The notes below the pieces were generated by a model. The model was given only the letters and a program-made list of their open reading frames with translations. It did no database searches and was not told the DNA's origin. This document shows positions 24,792 to 32,106 of a DNA stretch of 64,000 nucleotides, in pieces (within the stretch, counting starts at the first letter, position 1; every line of letters starts with the position of its first letter). The DNA comes from Kribbella caucasensis. Its GTDB lineage: Bacteria; Actinomycetota; Actinomycetes; Propionibacteriales; Kribbellaceae. The stretch covers positions 124,001 to 188,000 of the forward strand of contig NZ_SNWQ01000014.1 of NCBI RefSeq assembly GCF_004361855.1. Direction: 5' to 3'. The position numbers and the translations under genes were made by a program.

Positions 24792-24824
24792 AGTCCAGCT
24801 CCTAACCTCGGCAACACCGCCAAG

Positions 24825-24840
24825 ATTGGTCCGGACCAAT
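24825..24840. promoter_or_regulatory. GntR/HutC-type palindromic operator of the phosphonate operon
   Basis: ATTGGTCCGGACCAAT is a perfect 16-bp palindrome, 34 bp upstream of the first operon gene. The TGGTC-n2-GACCA core matches operators of the HutC subfamily of GntR regulators such as DasR. The gene for a GntR/UTRA protein of that subfamily lies immediately upstream, making it the obvious binder (inferred). Confidence 0.75.
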
Positions 24841-24902
24841 TACGCTCGCGCAGCCCAAACTTGTCCACTAGATGAACCCCGCCCAAACACTGAATTCGCC
24901 CA

Positions 24903-24934
24903 CCCTCCGCCGACCCACGCGTGCAGGCGGAGGG
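24903..24934 (-). terminator. Hairpin after the GntR gene
   Basis: CCCTCCGCC (24903-24911) pairs with GGCGGAGGG (24926-24934). An extended left arm, CACCCTCCGCC (24901-24911), can alternatively pair with GGCGGAGGGTG (24950-24960) at the end of the gene. There is no T-tract. It separates the GntR transcript from the phosphonate operon. Confidence 0.5.
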
Positions 24935-24944
24935 CGGCGCGGAG

Positions 24945-25646
24945 TTAGGGGCGGAGGGTGGCGCGGAAGCCTACGCGGTCGCCTCGGTAGAGGGAGCGGA
25001 CTACCTCGATCGGGCGACCGTCGGTGTCTCGGCTGTTGCGGTGGAGCAGGAGCATGGGCAGGGATTGGGTTGCTTTGAGGAGTTCGGCCTCGCGTGGGGT
25101 CGCGATGACGGTCTCGACGAGTTCCTCACCTTCGGCGAAGCGGACGCCGAGCTGATCGGTGAGGCAGCGGTACAGCGACCCCGTCGGCTCCAGCACCGCC
25201 CGCAACGCCGGGAACCGCGCCACCGACAGATAGGTCGTCTCCAGTCCGATCGGCTGTCCGTCCGCGGACAGCACCCGTTCCAGCCGATGAACCGGCTCTC
25301 CCTCGCCGATCCCCAACCCCCCGGCGAGTTCCACATCCGCCGCGATCTCGTCGAACGTCACGACCTCACGCCCGGGGGTCTGCCCCTGCGCCCGCAGAGC
25401 CTCGGTATAACTCACCAACGCCAACGGCTGGATCAGCTTCGGTGTCGCCACGAAGGTCCCCTGCCCCTGCCGGGCCCGCAACCGCCCGTCGGCCACCAGT
25501 TCCCGGATCGCCTGCCGCATCGTCCACCGCGACACCCCGAACTCGGCCGCCAGCGCCCGCTCCGGCGGCAAGGCAGCCCCCTCCCCCAACCGATCCAGCA
25601 ACTCCACCAACCGCGTCTTCACCGCATAGTGCAGGGGCACACTCAC
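24945..25646 (-). CDS. GntR-family regulator with UTRA domain (HutC subfamily)
   Basis: A 233-residue regulator. Residues 1-70 form the GntR winged helix (ALPPERALAAEFGVSRWTMRQAIRELVADGRLRARQGQGTFVA); the remainder is a UTRA effector domain (LVSYTEALRAQGQTPGREVV, PVHRLERVLSADGQPIGLETTYL, ETVIATPREAELLKATQ, PMLLLHRNSRD). It probably represses the downstream phosphonate operon by binding the 16-bp palindrome and is released by a phosphonate metabolite. GTG 25646 gives the usual short N-terminus; the frame is open to 25670. Confidence 0.88.
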   Translation of the reverse strand: MSVPLHYAVKTRLVELLDRLGEGAALPPERALAAEFGVSRWTMRQAIRELVADGRLRARQGQGTFVATPKLIQPLALVSYTEALRAQGQTPGREVVTFDEIAADVELAGGLGIGEGEPVHRLERVLSADGQPIGLETTYLSVARFPALRAVLEPTGSLYRCLTDQLGVRFAEGEELVETVIATPREAELLKATQSLPMLLLHRNSRDTDGRPIEVVRSLYRGDRVGFRATLRP

Positions 25647-25692
25647 CCGCCCGACAATAGACGACCACACCCCCGAACCAACGGCCCGACGA

Positions 25693-25749
25693 CCTTGGGC
25701 GCCGGCAAGTCACGTTCCCTGCCAGATCACGCCCACCAGGTGCTCAAGG
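25693..25749. repeat. 57-bp hairpin repeat, copy 1
   Basis: The left arm CCTTGGGCGCC (25693-25703) and right arm GGTGCTCAAGG (25739-25749) are separated by 35 bp. Arms pair except for wobble-type mismatches. It lies upstream of the GntR gene, 70 bp before copy 2, in the same orientation, and is followed by three tandem GGCGGACCGA units. Confidence 0.85.
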
Positions 25750-25819
25750 CGGACCGAGGCGGACCGAGGCGGACCGGGAACCAGCCGACCGCGCGGCGTA
25801 CGGGACGTACGGTCCGACG

Positions 25820-25876
25820 ACCTTGGGCACCGACTAGTCATGTTCCGTGCCGGATCACGCCTGGCGGGTGCTCAAG
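25820..25876. repeat. 57-bp hairpin repeat, copy 2
   Basis: CCTTGGGCACC (25820-25830) and GGTGCTCAAGG (25866-25876) flank exactly 35 bp. The interior shares GTTCC-TGCC-GATCACGCC with copy 1. The following 25877-25965 holds degenerate CGGCGTAC(C/G)GG units and no gene. Confidence 0.88.
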
Positions 25877-25965
25877 GCGGACCGTAAGCGTCCGCGGCGT
25901 ACGGGGAAAGCGACCGGCCGCGGCGTACCGGAAGACGGCCCGGCGACCGACCGCGGCGTACCGGA

Positions 25966-25999
25966 GAAAAAGAGAGCCCCGGGTGGCAGCCCGGGGCTC
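25966..25999 (-). terminator. Rho-independent terminator of the DUF5302 gene
   Basis: GAGCCCCGGG (25974-25983) and CCCGGGGCTC (25990-25999) form a perfect 10-bp stem with a 6-nt loop. Read on the minus strand it is followed by CTCTTTTTCTC, a proper T-tract. It lies 21 bp beyond the DUF5302 stop. Confidence 0.88.
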
Positions 26000-26020
26000 A
26001 GATGGATGGATGGCGGCTGG

Positions 26021-26200
26021 TCAGCTACCGGACTTGCGCCGGAACTGGCGCTTCTGCTTGTCGTTGTGCGCCTCGCCGACGCCCTCGTGCCGCGGCCCGG
26101 TGCCCGGGTGCTCCCCGTGCTGGGCGTTCTTCTTGGCGAGTGCCTCGCGGAACTTCTTCTGCAGATCGTCCTGCGCCGGCTTGCTGGGCTTGTCGCTCAT
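26021..26200 (-). CDS. Small DUF5302 protein
   Basis: A 59-residue protein, MSDKPSKPAQDDLQKKFREA... ending RRKSGS, highly charged and predicted disordered with one central helix (KKFREALAKKNAQH). It matches the DUF5302 family of short actinobacterial proteins as I remember it; function unknown. The ATG at 26200 is preceded on the minus strand by GGAGACGGT, and a strong terminator follows the stop, which together argue that this short frame is a real, separately transcribed gene. Confidence 0.85.
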   Translation of the reverse strand: MSDKPSKPAQDDLQKKFREALAKKNAQHGEHPGTGPRHEGVGEAHNDKQKRQFRRKSGS

Positions 26201-26332
26201 ACCGTCTCCTTCACAAACCGTCAGGCTTACAGACTCTAGCTAACCAACCGCCGCCCCGCCAGCAGTTTTCACCGGGGCCCACAGTCTGCCCGCCCGATAC
26301 TGTCCGCGCTCGCCACTAGCCTGCCACACACG

Positions 26333-27052
26333 ATGAACGCATTCCGGGACAGCGAAATCGCACGGCTGCTCACCAGCGGCTGGACCACGTGTACCGCGAT
26401 CGCCGGCCTCGTCCGCGATCGAGGCCTGCCCGCGATCACCCACGAGTACCTGACGACCGCCTTCTCCCCGACCGAGTGGGAGCGGGCAGAGAAGGCCGTC
26501 ACCGCCCTCACCGAACACTTCAGCAGGGCCCGCTTCGCCGACGAGACCCAGTACGGCGTGGTGCTCGTGCCCGCACCTGGTTCGTTGGATACCCGGCGAG
26601 CCCAACCGGCCGTAGTACGGGCTGATCAGGTCGGTCATGCCGCGGACGACGTGTTCGATGAGCGGCTACCCGACGGGGTTGCGTTGACGAGTGGGCGCGA
26701 GTGGAGTCTCGTGGTGGGCGTGACCGGGGTCTACGGGCCGTCGCTCGGCAGCTACCAGGCCGTCGTCGACGCACCGGTCGAGGACTTCACCGTCCTGGGC
26801 GTGGACACGCGTCGATTGATGACGCGGCAGGTCTGGGGTGCCCGGGTCCTGCAGTGTGGTGCCGTTCCACCAGACTGCGAGCACAACGACCGCTGGACCT
26901 TCACGCTCTTCCCGGGCGAACCGCCGGCGGACGGTCTGGCCGAGTCCGGCACCGTACTCAAGGGCAAGGTCCGCTTCCGCCTCGGCAAACCCGATCGCGG
27001 GATCGGGTCGGCCCGCGTCGCCCCGGCCCTCCTTGTCTCACCGGCCGAATAA
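26333..27052 (+). CDS. Conserved protein of unknown function (DUF5701-like)
   Basis: A 239-residue soluble protein. Conserved-looking segments are GPSLGSYQAVVDAPVEDFTVLGVDTRRLMTRQVWGARVLQ and the C-terminal LKGKVRFRLGKPDRGIGSARVAPAL. I connect it with DUF5701 from memory, without a search. It has no signal peptide, membrane helix or catalytic motif that I recognise. ATG 26333 follows a 130-bp gap behind the divergent DUF5302 gene. Confidence 0.75.
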   Translation: MNAFRDSEIARLLTSGWTTCTAIAGLVRDRGLPAITHEYLTTAFSPTEWERAEKAVTALTEHFSRARFADETQYGVVLVPAPGSLDTRRAQPAVVRADQVGHAADDVFDERLPDGVALTSGREWSLVVGVTGVYGPSLGSYQAVVDAPVEDFTVLGVDTRRLMTRQVWGARVLQCGAVPPDCEHNDRWTFTLFPGEPPADGLAESGTVLKGKVRFRLGKPDRGIGSARVAPALLVSPAE

Positions 27053-27112
27053 TCCCGGGAGGCGCCCCGCGACCGCTGTTAGGTTCGAGCCGAATCCGTC
27101 GGAGGGAGCACT

Positions 27113-27763
27113 GTGATCGTCAGCGCCGAGGCACTCGCCGGGATCGCCCTGATCGAGCTAGGTCTGGTGATCATCCCGGGGCCGAACATGATCTACCTGG
27201 TCTCCCGTTCGGTGGCGCAGGGCCGGAAGGCGGGCCTGATCTCGCTCGCCGGGGTGGGCGTCGGATTCGGGGTCTACATGCTCGCCGCCGCGGCCGGGCT
27301 GGCGACTTTGTTCGCCCTGGTACCGGAGATCTACGTGACGCTGAAGCTGGCCGGCGCGGCGTACCTGCTGTGGCTCGCCTGGAACGCGCTCCGCCCCGGC
27401 GGCGGTTCCGTCTTCACCCCGAACGAACTGGCGCCGGACCGCCCGCGCAAGCTGTTCGGTATGGGGTTGCTGACCTGCATCCTCAATCCGAAGATCGCGA
27501 TCCTCTACATCTCCCTGCTGCCGCAGTTCGTCGACCCGTCGCGCGGCCACATCGGACTGCAGAGCCTGGTGCTCGGCTTCACCCAGCTCGCCGTCGGCGT
27601 CGCCGTGAACGGCCTGTTCGTGATCACCGCCGGTTCGGTCGCCATCTTCTTCACGCGCCGCCCGGTCTGGATGCGCGTCCACCGCTACCTCACCGGCACC
27701 GCCCTGGCCGCCTTCGCCATCCGCATCGCCACCGACCGAGCCCGCCCCCTCCCGACCCACTAG
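27113..27763 (+). CDS. LysE/RhtB-family exporter
   Basis: A 216-residue membrane protein with about six helices. The N-terminal GLVIIPGPNMIYLVSRSVAQGRKAGL contains the family's hallmark PGP segment, and the middle has GLLTCILNPKIAILYISLLPQF. LysE/RhtB proteins export amino acids or small metabolites; the substrate is unknown. GTG 27113 has GGAGGG upstream. It converges with a methyltransferase gene across a shared hairpin. Confidence 0.9.
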   Translation: MIVSAEALAGIALIELGLVIIPGPNMIYLVSRSVAQGRKAGLISLAGVGVGFGVYMLAAAAGLATLFALVPEIYVTLKLAGAAYLLWLAWNALRPGGGSVFTPNELAPDRPRKLFGMGLLTCILNPKIAILYISLLPQFVDPSRGHIGLQSLVLGFTQLAVGVAVNGLFVITAGSVAIFFTRRPVWMRVHRYLTGTALAAFAIRIATDRARPLPTH

Positions 27764-27794
27764 TACGCGGGGAACTTGCCCCAACGCCGTACTA
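27761..27794. terminator. Shared convergent terminator containing both stop codons
   Basis: TAGTACG (27761-27767) pairs with CGTACTA (27788-27794), with an inner GGGG/CCCC extension. The outer TAG of each strand is the stop codon of the LysE-type gene and of the convergent methyltransferase gene. Confidence 0.6.
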
Positions 27795-28517
27795 CGGCCG
27801 CCGGGCGACGAACACGAACTCCCGCCCCGGCCGATCCGGCGCATCCCGTACCTCGTCCACCACGAACCCCGCGACCACCAACGACTCCTCGACCTCAACC
27901 CGGCTCCGGAACCGCAACGTCGAATCCGAGGTCAGCACCGCCCCATCCGACGCGAACACATACGTGTGCCTGAACGACACGAACGGCAACTCCACCGCCG
28001 TCAGCTCACACCACGTCTCCACCCCGCCGACCCCCGGGATCTCCGCCTGCACCCGGGTCCGCTCAGGCGTCCACTCCAACCACGCCTGCCGCGCCGGATC
28101 CCGAGTCTCGAACACGAACCGCCCACCCGCCCGCAACGCCCCCCGTACGCCGGCCAACGTCGCCGCCCACTCCTCGTCGGTGAGGAACACCTGCGCCACA
28201 TTCCCCGTCATGGTCGCCAGATCCACCGCCAACGGCGGCAACCCCGTCGCATCCCCCTCCACCCACCGCACCCGATCCGCAAACTCCTTGCCCCGAGCAA
28301 CCTCCAGCGAGGCCGCCGCCGGATCCACCCCCACTACCTCAACCCCACGCCCAGCCAGCAAACATGCGAACGTCCCCGTCCCACACCCCACATCAAGCAC
28401 TACCCGAGCCCCGAACTCCCCCACCATCCCCGCATAAGCCTCCAAATCCCCCCGATCCGGATCCAACGGATCGTAAACCTCCACCAACCGACCCACCGCA
28501 AACAACGCATCAGCCAC
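27792..28517 (-). CDS. Class I SAM-dependent methyltransferase
   Basis: A 241-residue methyltransferase with motif I VVLDVGCGTGTFACLLAGRG, the acidic ribose-binding VVGVDPAAASLEVARG, and LATMTGNVAQVFLTDEEW in the motif IV region. The acceptor is unknown. The N-terminus (ADALFAVGRLVEVYDPLDPDRGDLEAY) matches the common actinobacterial group that ends with a small beta domain. It stands alone on the minus strand. Confidence 0.85.
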   Translation of the reverse strand: MADALFAVGRLVEVYDPLDPDRGDLEAYAGMVGEFGARVVLDVGCGTGTFACLLAGRGVEVVGVDPAAASLEVARGKEFADRVRWVEGDATGLPPLAVDLATMTGNVAQVFLTDEEWAATLAGVRGALRAGGRFVFETRDPARQAWLEWTPERTRVQAEIPGVGGVETWCELTAVELPFVSFRHTYVFASDGAVLTSDSTLRFRSRVEVEESLVVAGFVVDEVRDAPDRPGREFVFVARRP

Positions 28518-28706
28518 ACCCCGACGCTAGGCGCACCCCAAACCCCGAGCCAGCCAATATCGGCCCAGCCCACCCAATGGCAACCCTTTGCTGGCAGCAA
28601 CTTTCTCCCAGTCAGTGGCACCATCGAGCACCCCACGCACAGCCCTTTTCACATCCGTCGAACCGCCCGGAACGACCCGCTGTACGTCGTCAGCCCCTCA
28701 ACCTCG

Positions 28707-28862
28707 TCATCGCGACCTGACTCGCTTCGGCAGGAGCTGATCCGCACGGCCCCGCCCCAGATCCGTCTCGTACGGCTCCAGTGCCTCAACCACACGATCC
28801 AGCGCGCCGAGCACACGGCCGACGTTGAGAAACACATCGAGCCCGACCGTGGTCTCCCGCCC
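28707..28862 (-). pseudogene. C-terminal remnant of an XRE-type regulator
   Basis: On the minus strand, 28862-28707 encodes a 51-residue tail including ETTVGLDVFLNVGRVLGALD and then EALEPYETDLGRGRADQLLP, ending at TGA. This style of ending is familiar from XRE/HipB-like regulators. The helix-turn-helix part is missing: upstream the frame runs into the hip operator array. The gene was probably cut when the hipBA segment arrived. The rest of 28518-28706 holds no supportable gene. Confidence 0.5.
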
Positions 28863-28873
28863 GAGCCAGCCAG

Positions 28874-28974
28874 ATGTAGCCGTACGGCGACATTGAGACT
28901 TTGTCGCCGTACGTTTACATGTGCAATTTGTCGCCGTACGCTGACATGGTACAAATGTGAGCGTACGGCGACAT
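28874..28974. promoter_or_regulatory. Four hip operators with exact 27-bp spacing
   Basis: Four 20-bp sites start at 28874, 28901, 28928 and 28955. The consensus is (A/T)TGTCGCCGTACGGCGACAT; sites 1 and 4 keep the right half best and sites 2 and 3 the left half. Site 1 is almost a perfect palindrome. The array ends 13 bp before hipB. HipB-type antitoxins bind several operators in E. coli, so autoregulation by this HipB is the natural reading. Confidence 0.82.
28928..28955 (+). promoter_or_regulatory. Candidate hipBA promoter
   Basis: TTGTCG (28928-28933) and TACAAA (28950-28955) are separated by 16 bp and resemble -35 and -10 elements. The first lies inside operator 3 and the second touches operator 4, so bound repressor would block RNA polymerase. 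Confidence 0.4.
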
Positions 28975-28987
28975 ACGAAAGGCAGCG

Positions 28988-29278
28988 ATGGACATCCGGA
29001 CTACGCATGCGCTGGGCGCCGCTGTGCGCGGTCGCCGCCGCACGCTCAATCTGACGCAGGCCCAGGTCGCCAAAGCCGCCGGGGTGTCCCGGCAGTGGCT
29101 GGCCGACTTCGAGTCGGGGAAGCCGACGGTGGAGCTCGGCCGCGCGCTCGCCGCCCTCGAGGCACTGGACCTGACGCTCGATCTTCGACCCGCCGGCGAA
29201 ACATCGGCGGAGACATCAACGGGAGAGTTGCGAGATCTGGCCTCACTGATCGAGTCGTATGAGCGAGGCGACGAGTGA
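28988..29278 (+). CDS. hipB: HipB-like antitoxin, XRE family
   Basis: A 96-residue Cro/CI-type protein: LGAAVRGRRRTLNLTQAQVAKAAGVSRQWLADFESGKPTVELGRALAALEALDL is a full helix-turn-helix domain, followed by a charged C-terminal tail (ELRDLASLIESYERGDE). It should bind the operator array in front of it and neutralise the adjacent kinase toxin. ATG 28988 follows GAAAGG. The stop overlaps the hipA GTG by 4 bp, giving tight coupling of antitoxin and toxin. Confidence 0.9.
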   Translation: MDIRTTHALGAAVRGRRRTLNLTQAQVAKAAGVSRQWLADFESGKPTVELGRALAALEALDLTLDLRPAGETSAETSTGELRDLASLIESYERGDE

Positions 29279-30564
29279 GTAAGGGTGAGCTCAGCCTGCT
29301 CCTGGGGGACGAGGTCGCCGGGACGGTGACGCGACTGGCCGGAGGGAAGCTGGGCTTCGCCTACCGTCCCACCTATATCGCCAACGACCGTCCAGCTACC
29401 CCGGTGTCGGTCTCAATGCCAACCCAGCTCGCCTCGCACAGCGACAGCCGGATCACGCCATGGTTGTGGGGACTCCTTCCGGACAACGACGCCGTCCTCA
29501 ACCGCTGGTCGCGGGAGTTCCATGTTTCCACCAGTTCGGCCTTCTTTCTTCTGACAACGCCGCTGGGTGAAGACTGCCCGGGATCAGTCCGGCTGGTTCC
29601 ACCAGATCGCCTGCCGAACATCCAGAGCCGGACTGCTCACGACGGCGTCGACTGGCTCACAGAGGCCCAGGTTGCCCAGCGCTTACGGGATCTCAAGCGC
29701 GACAACACAGCCTGGCTCGGTGCAAACAACGCCGGGCGATTCAGTTTGGCAGGCGCTCAGGCGAAAACAGCATTGATTAGCGATGGCGCCCGATGGGGCG
29801 ATCCGCAGGGAGCGATGGCCACGTCACACATCCTGAAGCCTGCCATCGAGGGCTTCGACGACCACGACCTGAACGAACATCTGTGCTTGTCCGCCATGCG
29901 CGTCGCGGGACTGCGCGCAGTACGAACCAGCGTCGAGCGTTTCGAGGATCAGAGCGCGATCGTCGTCGCCCGATACGACCGAGTCCTCCGGGACGGGCGG
30001 CAACTTCGTCTCCATCAGGAGGACCTATGCCAGGCGCTCAGCGTGCACCCAGCAAGGAAGTACCAGAACGAGGGCGGACCCAGTCCTCGGGACATCGCCG
30101 TTCTGTTCCGCCGAGTGATGCATCCCTCCGTAGCCCGCGACGCGACCCAGGCTTTTCTGGATGCGCTGGTGTGGAACTGGGTCATTGCCGGGACTGACGC
30201 GCACGCCAAGAACTACTCGCTGCTCTTGCTCGGAAACGAGGTCCATCTCGCTCCGTTCTACGACGTCGCCTCCGCGTTGCCCTACGACTCCATTCCCGAG
30301 CAGAAGATGCGCCTGGCAATGAAGTTCGGAACCGGCTACAAGGTCAACCCCGGCAGCAGCCCCTGGGAACGACTGGCCGCCGACTTGCAGCTCCCCGAGG
30401 ACGAGATCCGCAGCCGCGCGGCAAAGGTTTTGGCCAACGCCCCGGACGCATTCTCGATTGCAGCCGCCGACCCCGGAGTACGAAGCCTCGTAAGCTCGCT
30501 CCCACCGCGCCTCACAGATCTTGTCGCCGCCCGAGCCAAACGCTGCGCGAAGTACCTCGCCTAG
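29275..30564 (+). CDS. hipA: HipA-like serine/threonine kinase toxin
   Basis: A 429-residue full-length HipA. The N-terminal subdomain covers 1-110. GRFSLAGAQAKTAL at 154-167 matches the E. coli autophosphorylation loop, with Ser157 at the Ser150 position. Lys188 in HILKP is the ATP lysine, Asp308 and Asn313 in GTDAHAKN are catalytic, and Asp330 in FYDVAS binds Mg. E. coli HipA phosphorylates GltX and causes persistence; the target here is unknown. All key residues are present, so the toxin should be active. Confidence 0.92.
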   Translation: MSKGELSLLLGDEVAGTVTRLAGGKLGFAYRPTYIANDRPATPVSVSMPTQLASHSDSRITPWLWGLLPDNDAVLNRWSREFHVSTSSAFFLLTTPLGEDCPGSVRLVPPDRLPNIQSRTAHDGVDWLTEAQVAQRLRDLKRDNTAWLGANNAGRFSLAGAQAKTALISDGARWGDPQGAMATSHILKPAIEGFDDHDLNEHLCLSAMRVAGLRAVRTSVERFEDQSAIVVARYDRVLRDGRQLRLHQEDLCQALSVHPARKYQNEGGPSPRDIAVLFRRVMHPSVARDATQAFLDALVWNWVIAGTDAHAKNYSLLLLGNEVHLAPFYDVASALPYDSIPEQKMRLAMKFGTGYKVNPGSSPWERLAADLQLPEDEIRSRAAKVLANAPDAFSIAAADPGVRSLVSSLPPRLTDLVAARAKRCAKYLA

Positions 30565-30570
30565 ACCGGA

Positions 30571-30600
30571 AACCTCAGACGTTGAAGGGGAATTCGACGT
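30571..30600. repeat. Copy A of the ychF 3'-end repeat
   Basis: AGACGTTGAAGGGGAATTCG at 30577-30596 matches the last bases of ychF (33314-33333) with one change. The 5' flank AACCTC is shared with copy B at 31991. On the minus strand it still reads as a VEFPFNV-stop ending. It lies directly after hipA. Confidence 0.8.
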
Positions 30601-30636
30601 CGTCGATCAATCTCAGCCAGCAAGGACGGGTAGGGC

Positions 30637-30951
30637 TCAAGCGGGCGAGATGGTTTGGCTCACCTGGAGTGCGCCGCCTCGGCCGATGAACGGGTGCTTG
30701 CGTAGCAACTCGGCCGCGGCGGTCAGGTCGTCGGCTTCGACGATCGAGTAGCCCGCGGCCGGGCCAACCGCGACGCCGTGCGCGACACCTTCGCTCGACA
30801 CGACAGCAGAGCCGCCGAGCGGGGCTCCCGGATCGACCAATGCGGAGCCGACCTGGTTGACCCAGGCCATGAACGCGGCCATCGCCTGCTGCTTCTCCTC
30901 TTCGTTCCGAGGGGCACCGGCACCGTGGTACGTCACAAGGAATTTCGCCAT
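30637..30951 (-). CDS. YCII-domain protein
   Basis: A 104-residue protein with the YCII fold: MAKFLVTYHGAGAP, EEEKQQAMAAFMAWVNQVGSALVDPGAPL, and the C-terminal YSIVEADDLTAAAELLRKHPF. YCII proteins are small ferredoxin-like proteins with a His-Asp dyad, often enzymes acting on peroxides or muconolactone-like compounds; this one's activity is unknown. ATG 30951 is chosen because the further upstream frame enters the divergent promoter. The divergent AraC gene is the likely regulator. Confidence 0.85.
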   Translation of the reverse strand: MAKFLVTYHGAGAPRNEEEKQQAMAAFMAWVNQVGSALVDPGAPLGGSAVVSSEGVAHGVAVGPAAGYSIVEADDLTAAAELLRKHPFIGRGGALQVSQTISPA

Positions 30952-30986
30952 ACCGACGACGCTACGGAGGCGCGCGAGCGATCTGA

Positions 30987-31000
30987 ATGTCCTACAGGAC
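30987..31000. promoter_or_regulatory. Palindrome between divergent YCII and AraC genes
   Basis: TGTCCT-AC-AGGACA is a perfect 6-bp inverted repeat with a 2-bp centre; a further half-site, ATGTCC, follows at 31008-31013. It lies 36 bp upstream of the YCII start and 44 bp upstream of the AraC start. Confidence 0.5.
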
Positions 31001-31043
31001 AAGCATCATGTCCGATCGTTCAAGCGTCCTTTACGCTGGCCTC

Positions 31044-31988
31044 ATGAGCCGCGTCAGCCCTCCGTCGGACGACCTCGCCGAGGTGCTCAAGGCCATCAAC
31101 GTCCGGAGCACGATCCTGTGTCGCTCGCACTTCACCGCTCCGTGGGGCTTCCGGGTCGACGGTTCCGATCTCGCCAAGTTCCACATCGTGCTCGACGGCG
31201 CGGCGTGGCTGGAGCTCGACAGCTCGGCCGAGTCTCATCGGCTCGACACCGGCGCCATTGTCCTCCTCCCGCGCGGCACCGGACACGTCGTACGCGATGA
31301 CCCGCGCACTCCGGTGCGCCACCTCGAGGCGATTCTCACGGATCACCCGCTCGACTCTGCGGGACGCCTCCGGTACGGCGGTGACGGCGCGAGCACGACT
31401 GTCCTGTGCGGTGCGTTCGAGGGCGTCCTCCTGCCCGACGACATGACCGACCTACTGCCGGCCGCTCTCGTGCTCGACCAGGACGGAAGCAGCAGGGTGA
31501 CCCGCTGGCTGCAGCCGATCGCCGACCTGTTGGCCTCGGACAGCACCGCTCCGGGCGACGCCGCCGTCCTGGCGAAGGTTGCCGACGTGTTCCTCACCGA
31601 GTTCCTCAGGCAGTACCTGGCGCAGCAGGAGGCTGCCTTGGTGCATCTGCCGACCGCCGAAGGCGCGAGCGCACCGGTTGCTGCCGCCCTGCGACTCATG
31701 CGACGCGATCCTCGGGCGCAATGGACGGTTGAGGGCCTCGCGAGACAGGTCGGGATGTCCCGTACGGCGTTCGCCACTCGGTTCCGCGATTCCGTCGGTG
31801 AGCCGCCTCTCAGCCACCTGACCCGGGTCCGGCTCAGTCAGGGCGCCGGCTACCTCGCGACAACCTCACGCACCATCGGCGCCATCGCGAGGGACGTCGG
31901 CTACGACAACGAATCGTCGTTCTCGAAGGCGTTCAAGCGAGTGTACGGCTGCTCCCCCGGCGCCTTCCGCACCGAGTGGTCCCCGTGA
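31044..31988 (+). CDS. AraC-family regulator with cupin domain
   Basis: A 314-residue regulator. Residues 10-190 form a cupin sensor (FHIVLDGAAWLELDSS, TGAIVLLPRGTGHVVRD); the last 100 residues are the AraC DNA-binding domain (WTVEGLARQVGMSRTAFATRFRDSVG and RTIGAIARDVGYDNESSFSKAFKRVYG). ATG 31044 is selected because the frame upstream overlaps the palindrome. It is divergent from the YCII gene and probably regulates it. Its stop is followed within 3 bp by copy B of the ychF-end repeat. Confidence 0.88.
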   Translation: MSRVSPPSDDLAEVLKAINVRSTILCRSHFTAPWGFRVDGSDLAKFHIVLDGAAWLELDSSAESHRLDTGAIVLLPRGTGHVVRDDPRTPVRHLEAILTDHPLDSAGRLRYGGDGASTTVLCGAFEGVLLPDDMTDLLPAALVLDQDGSSRVTRWLQPIADLLASDSTAPGDAAVLAKVADVFLTEFLRQYLAQQEAALVHLPTAEGASAPVAAALRLMRRDPRAQWTVEGLARQVGMSRTAFATRFRDSVGEPPLSHLTRVRLSQGAGYLATTSRTIGAIARDVGYDNESSFSKAFKRVYGCSPGAFRTEWSP

Positions 31989-31990
31989 CG

Positions 31991-32020
31991 AACCTCAGAC
32001 GTTGAAGCGGAATTCCACCT
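31991..32020. repeat. Copy B of the ychF 3'-end repeat
   Basis: AGACGTTGAAGCGGAATTC at 31997-32015 is identical to the end of ychF at 33314-33332. The flank AACCTC matches copy A. The minus strand reads IEVEFRFNV-stop, preceded by about 14 further open codons, so it is a short coding-like remnant. Confidence 0.82.
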
Positions 32021-32106
32021 CGATCCGCCGCCGGCCAACCTCTTCATCGAGAAGTGGAACTCAACAGCTGTTCGCTCAAGAAGAGCATGCCGCACGTCCG
32101 TGATCG

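Noticed and set aside
28649..29008. 119-codon minus-strand ORF across the hip operator region
   Set aside because: It crosses the operator array and is out of frame with the XRE remnant; no plausible start or domain.
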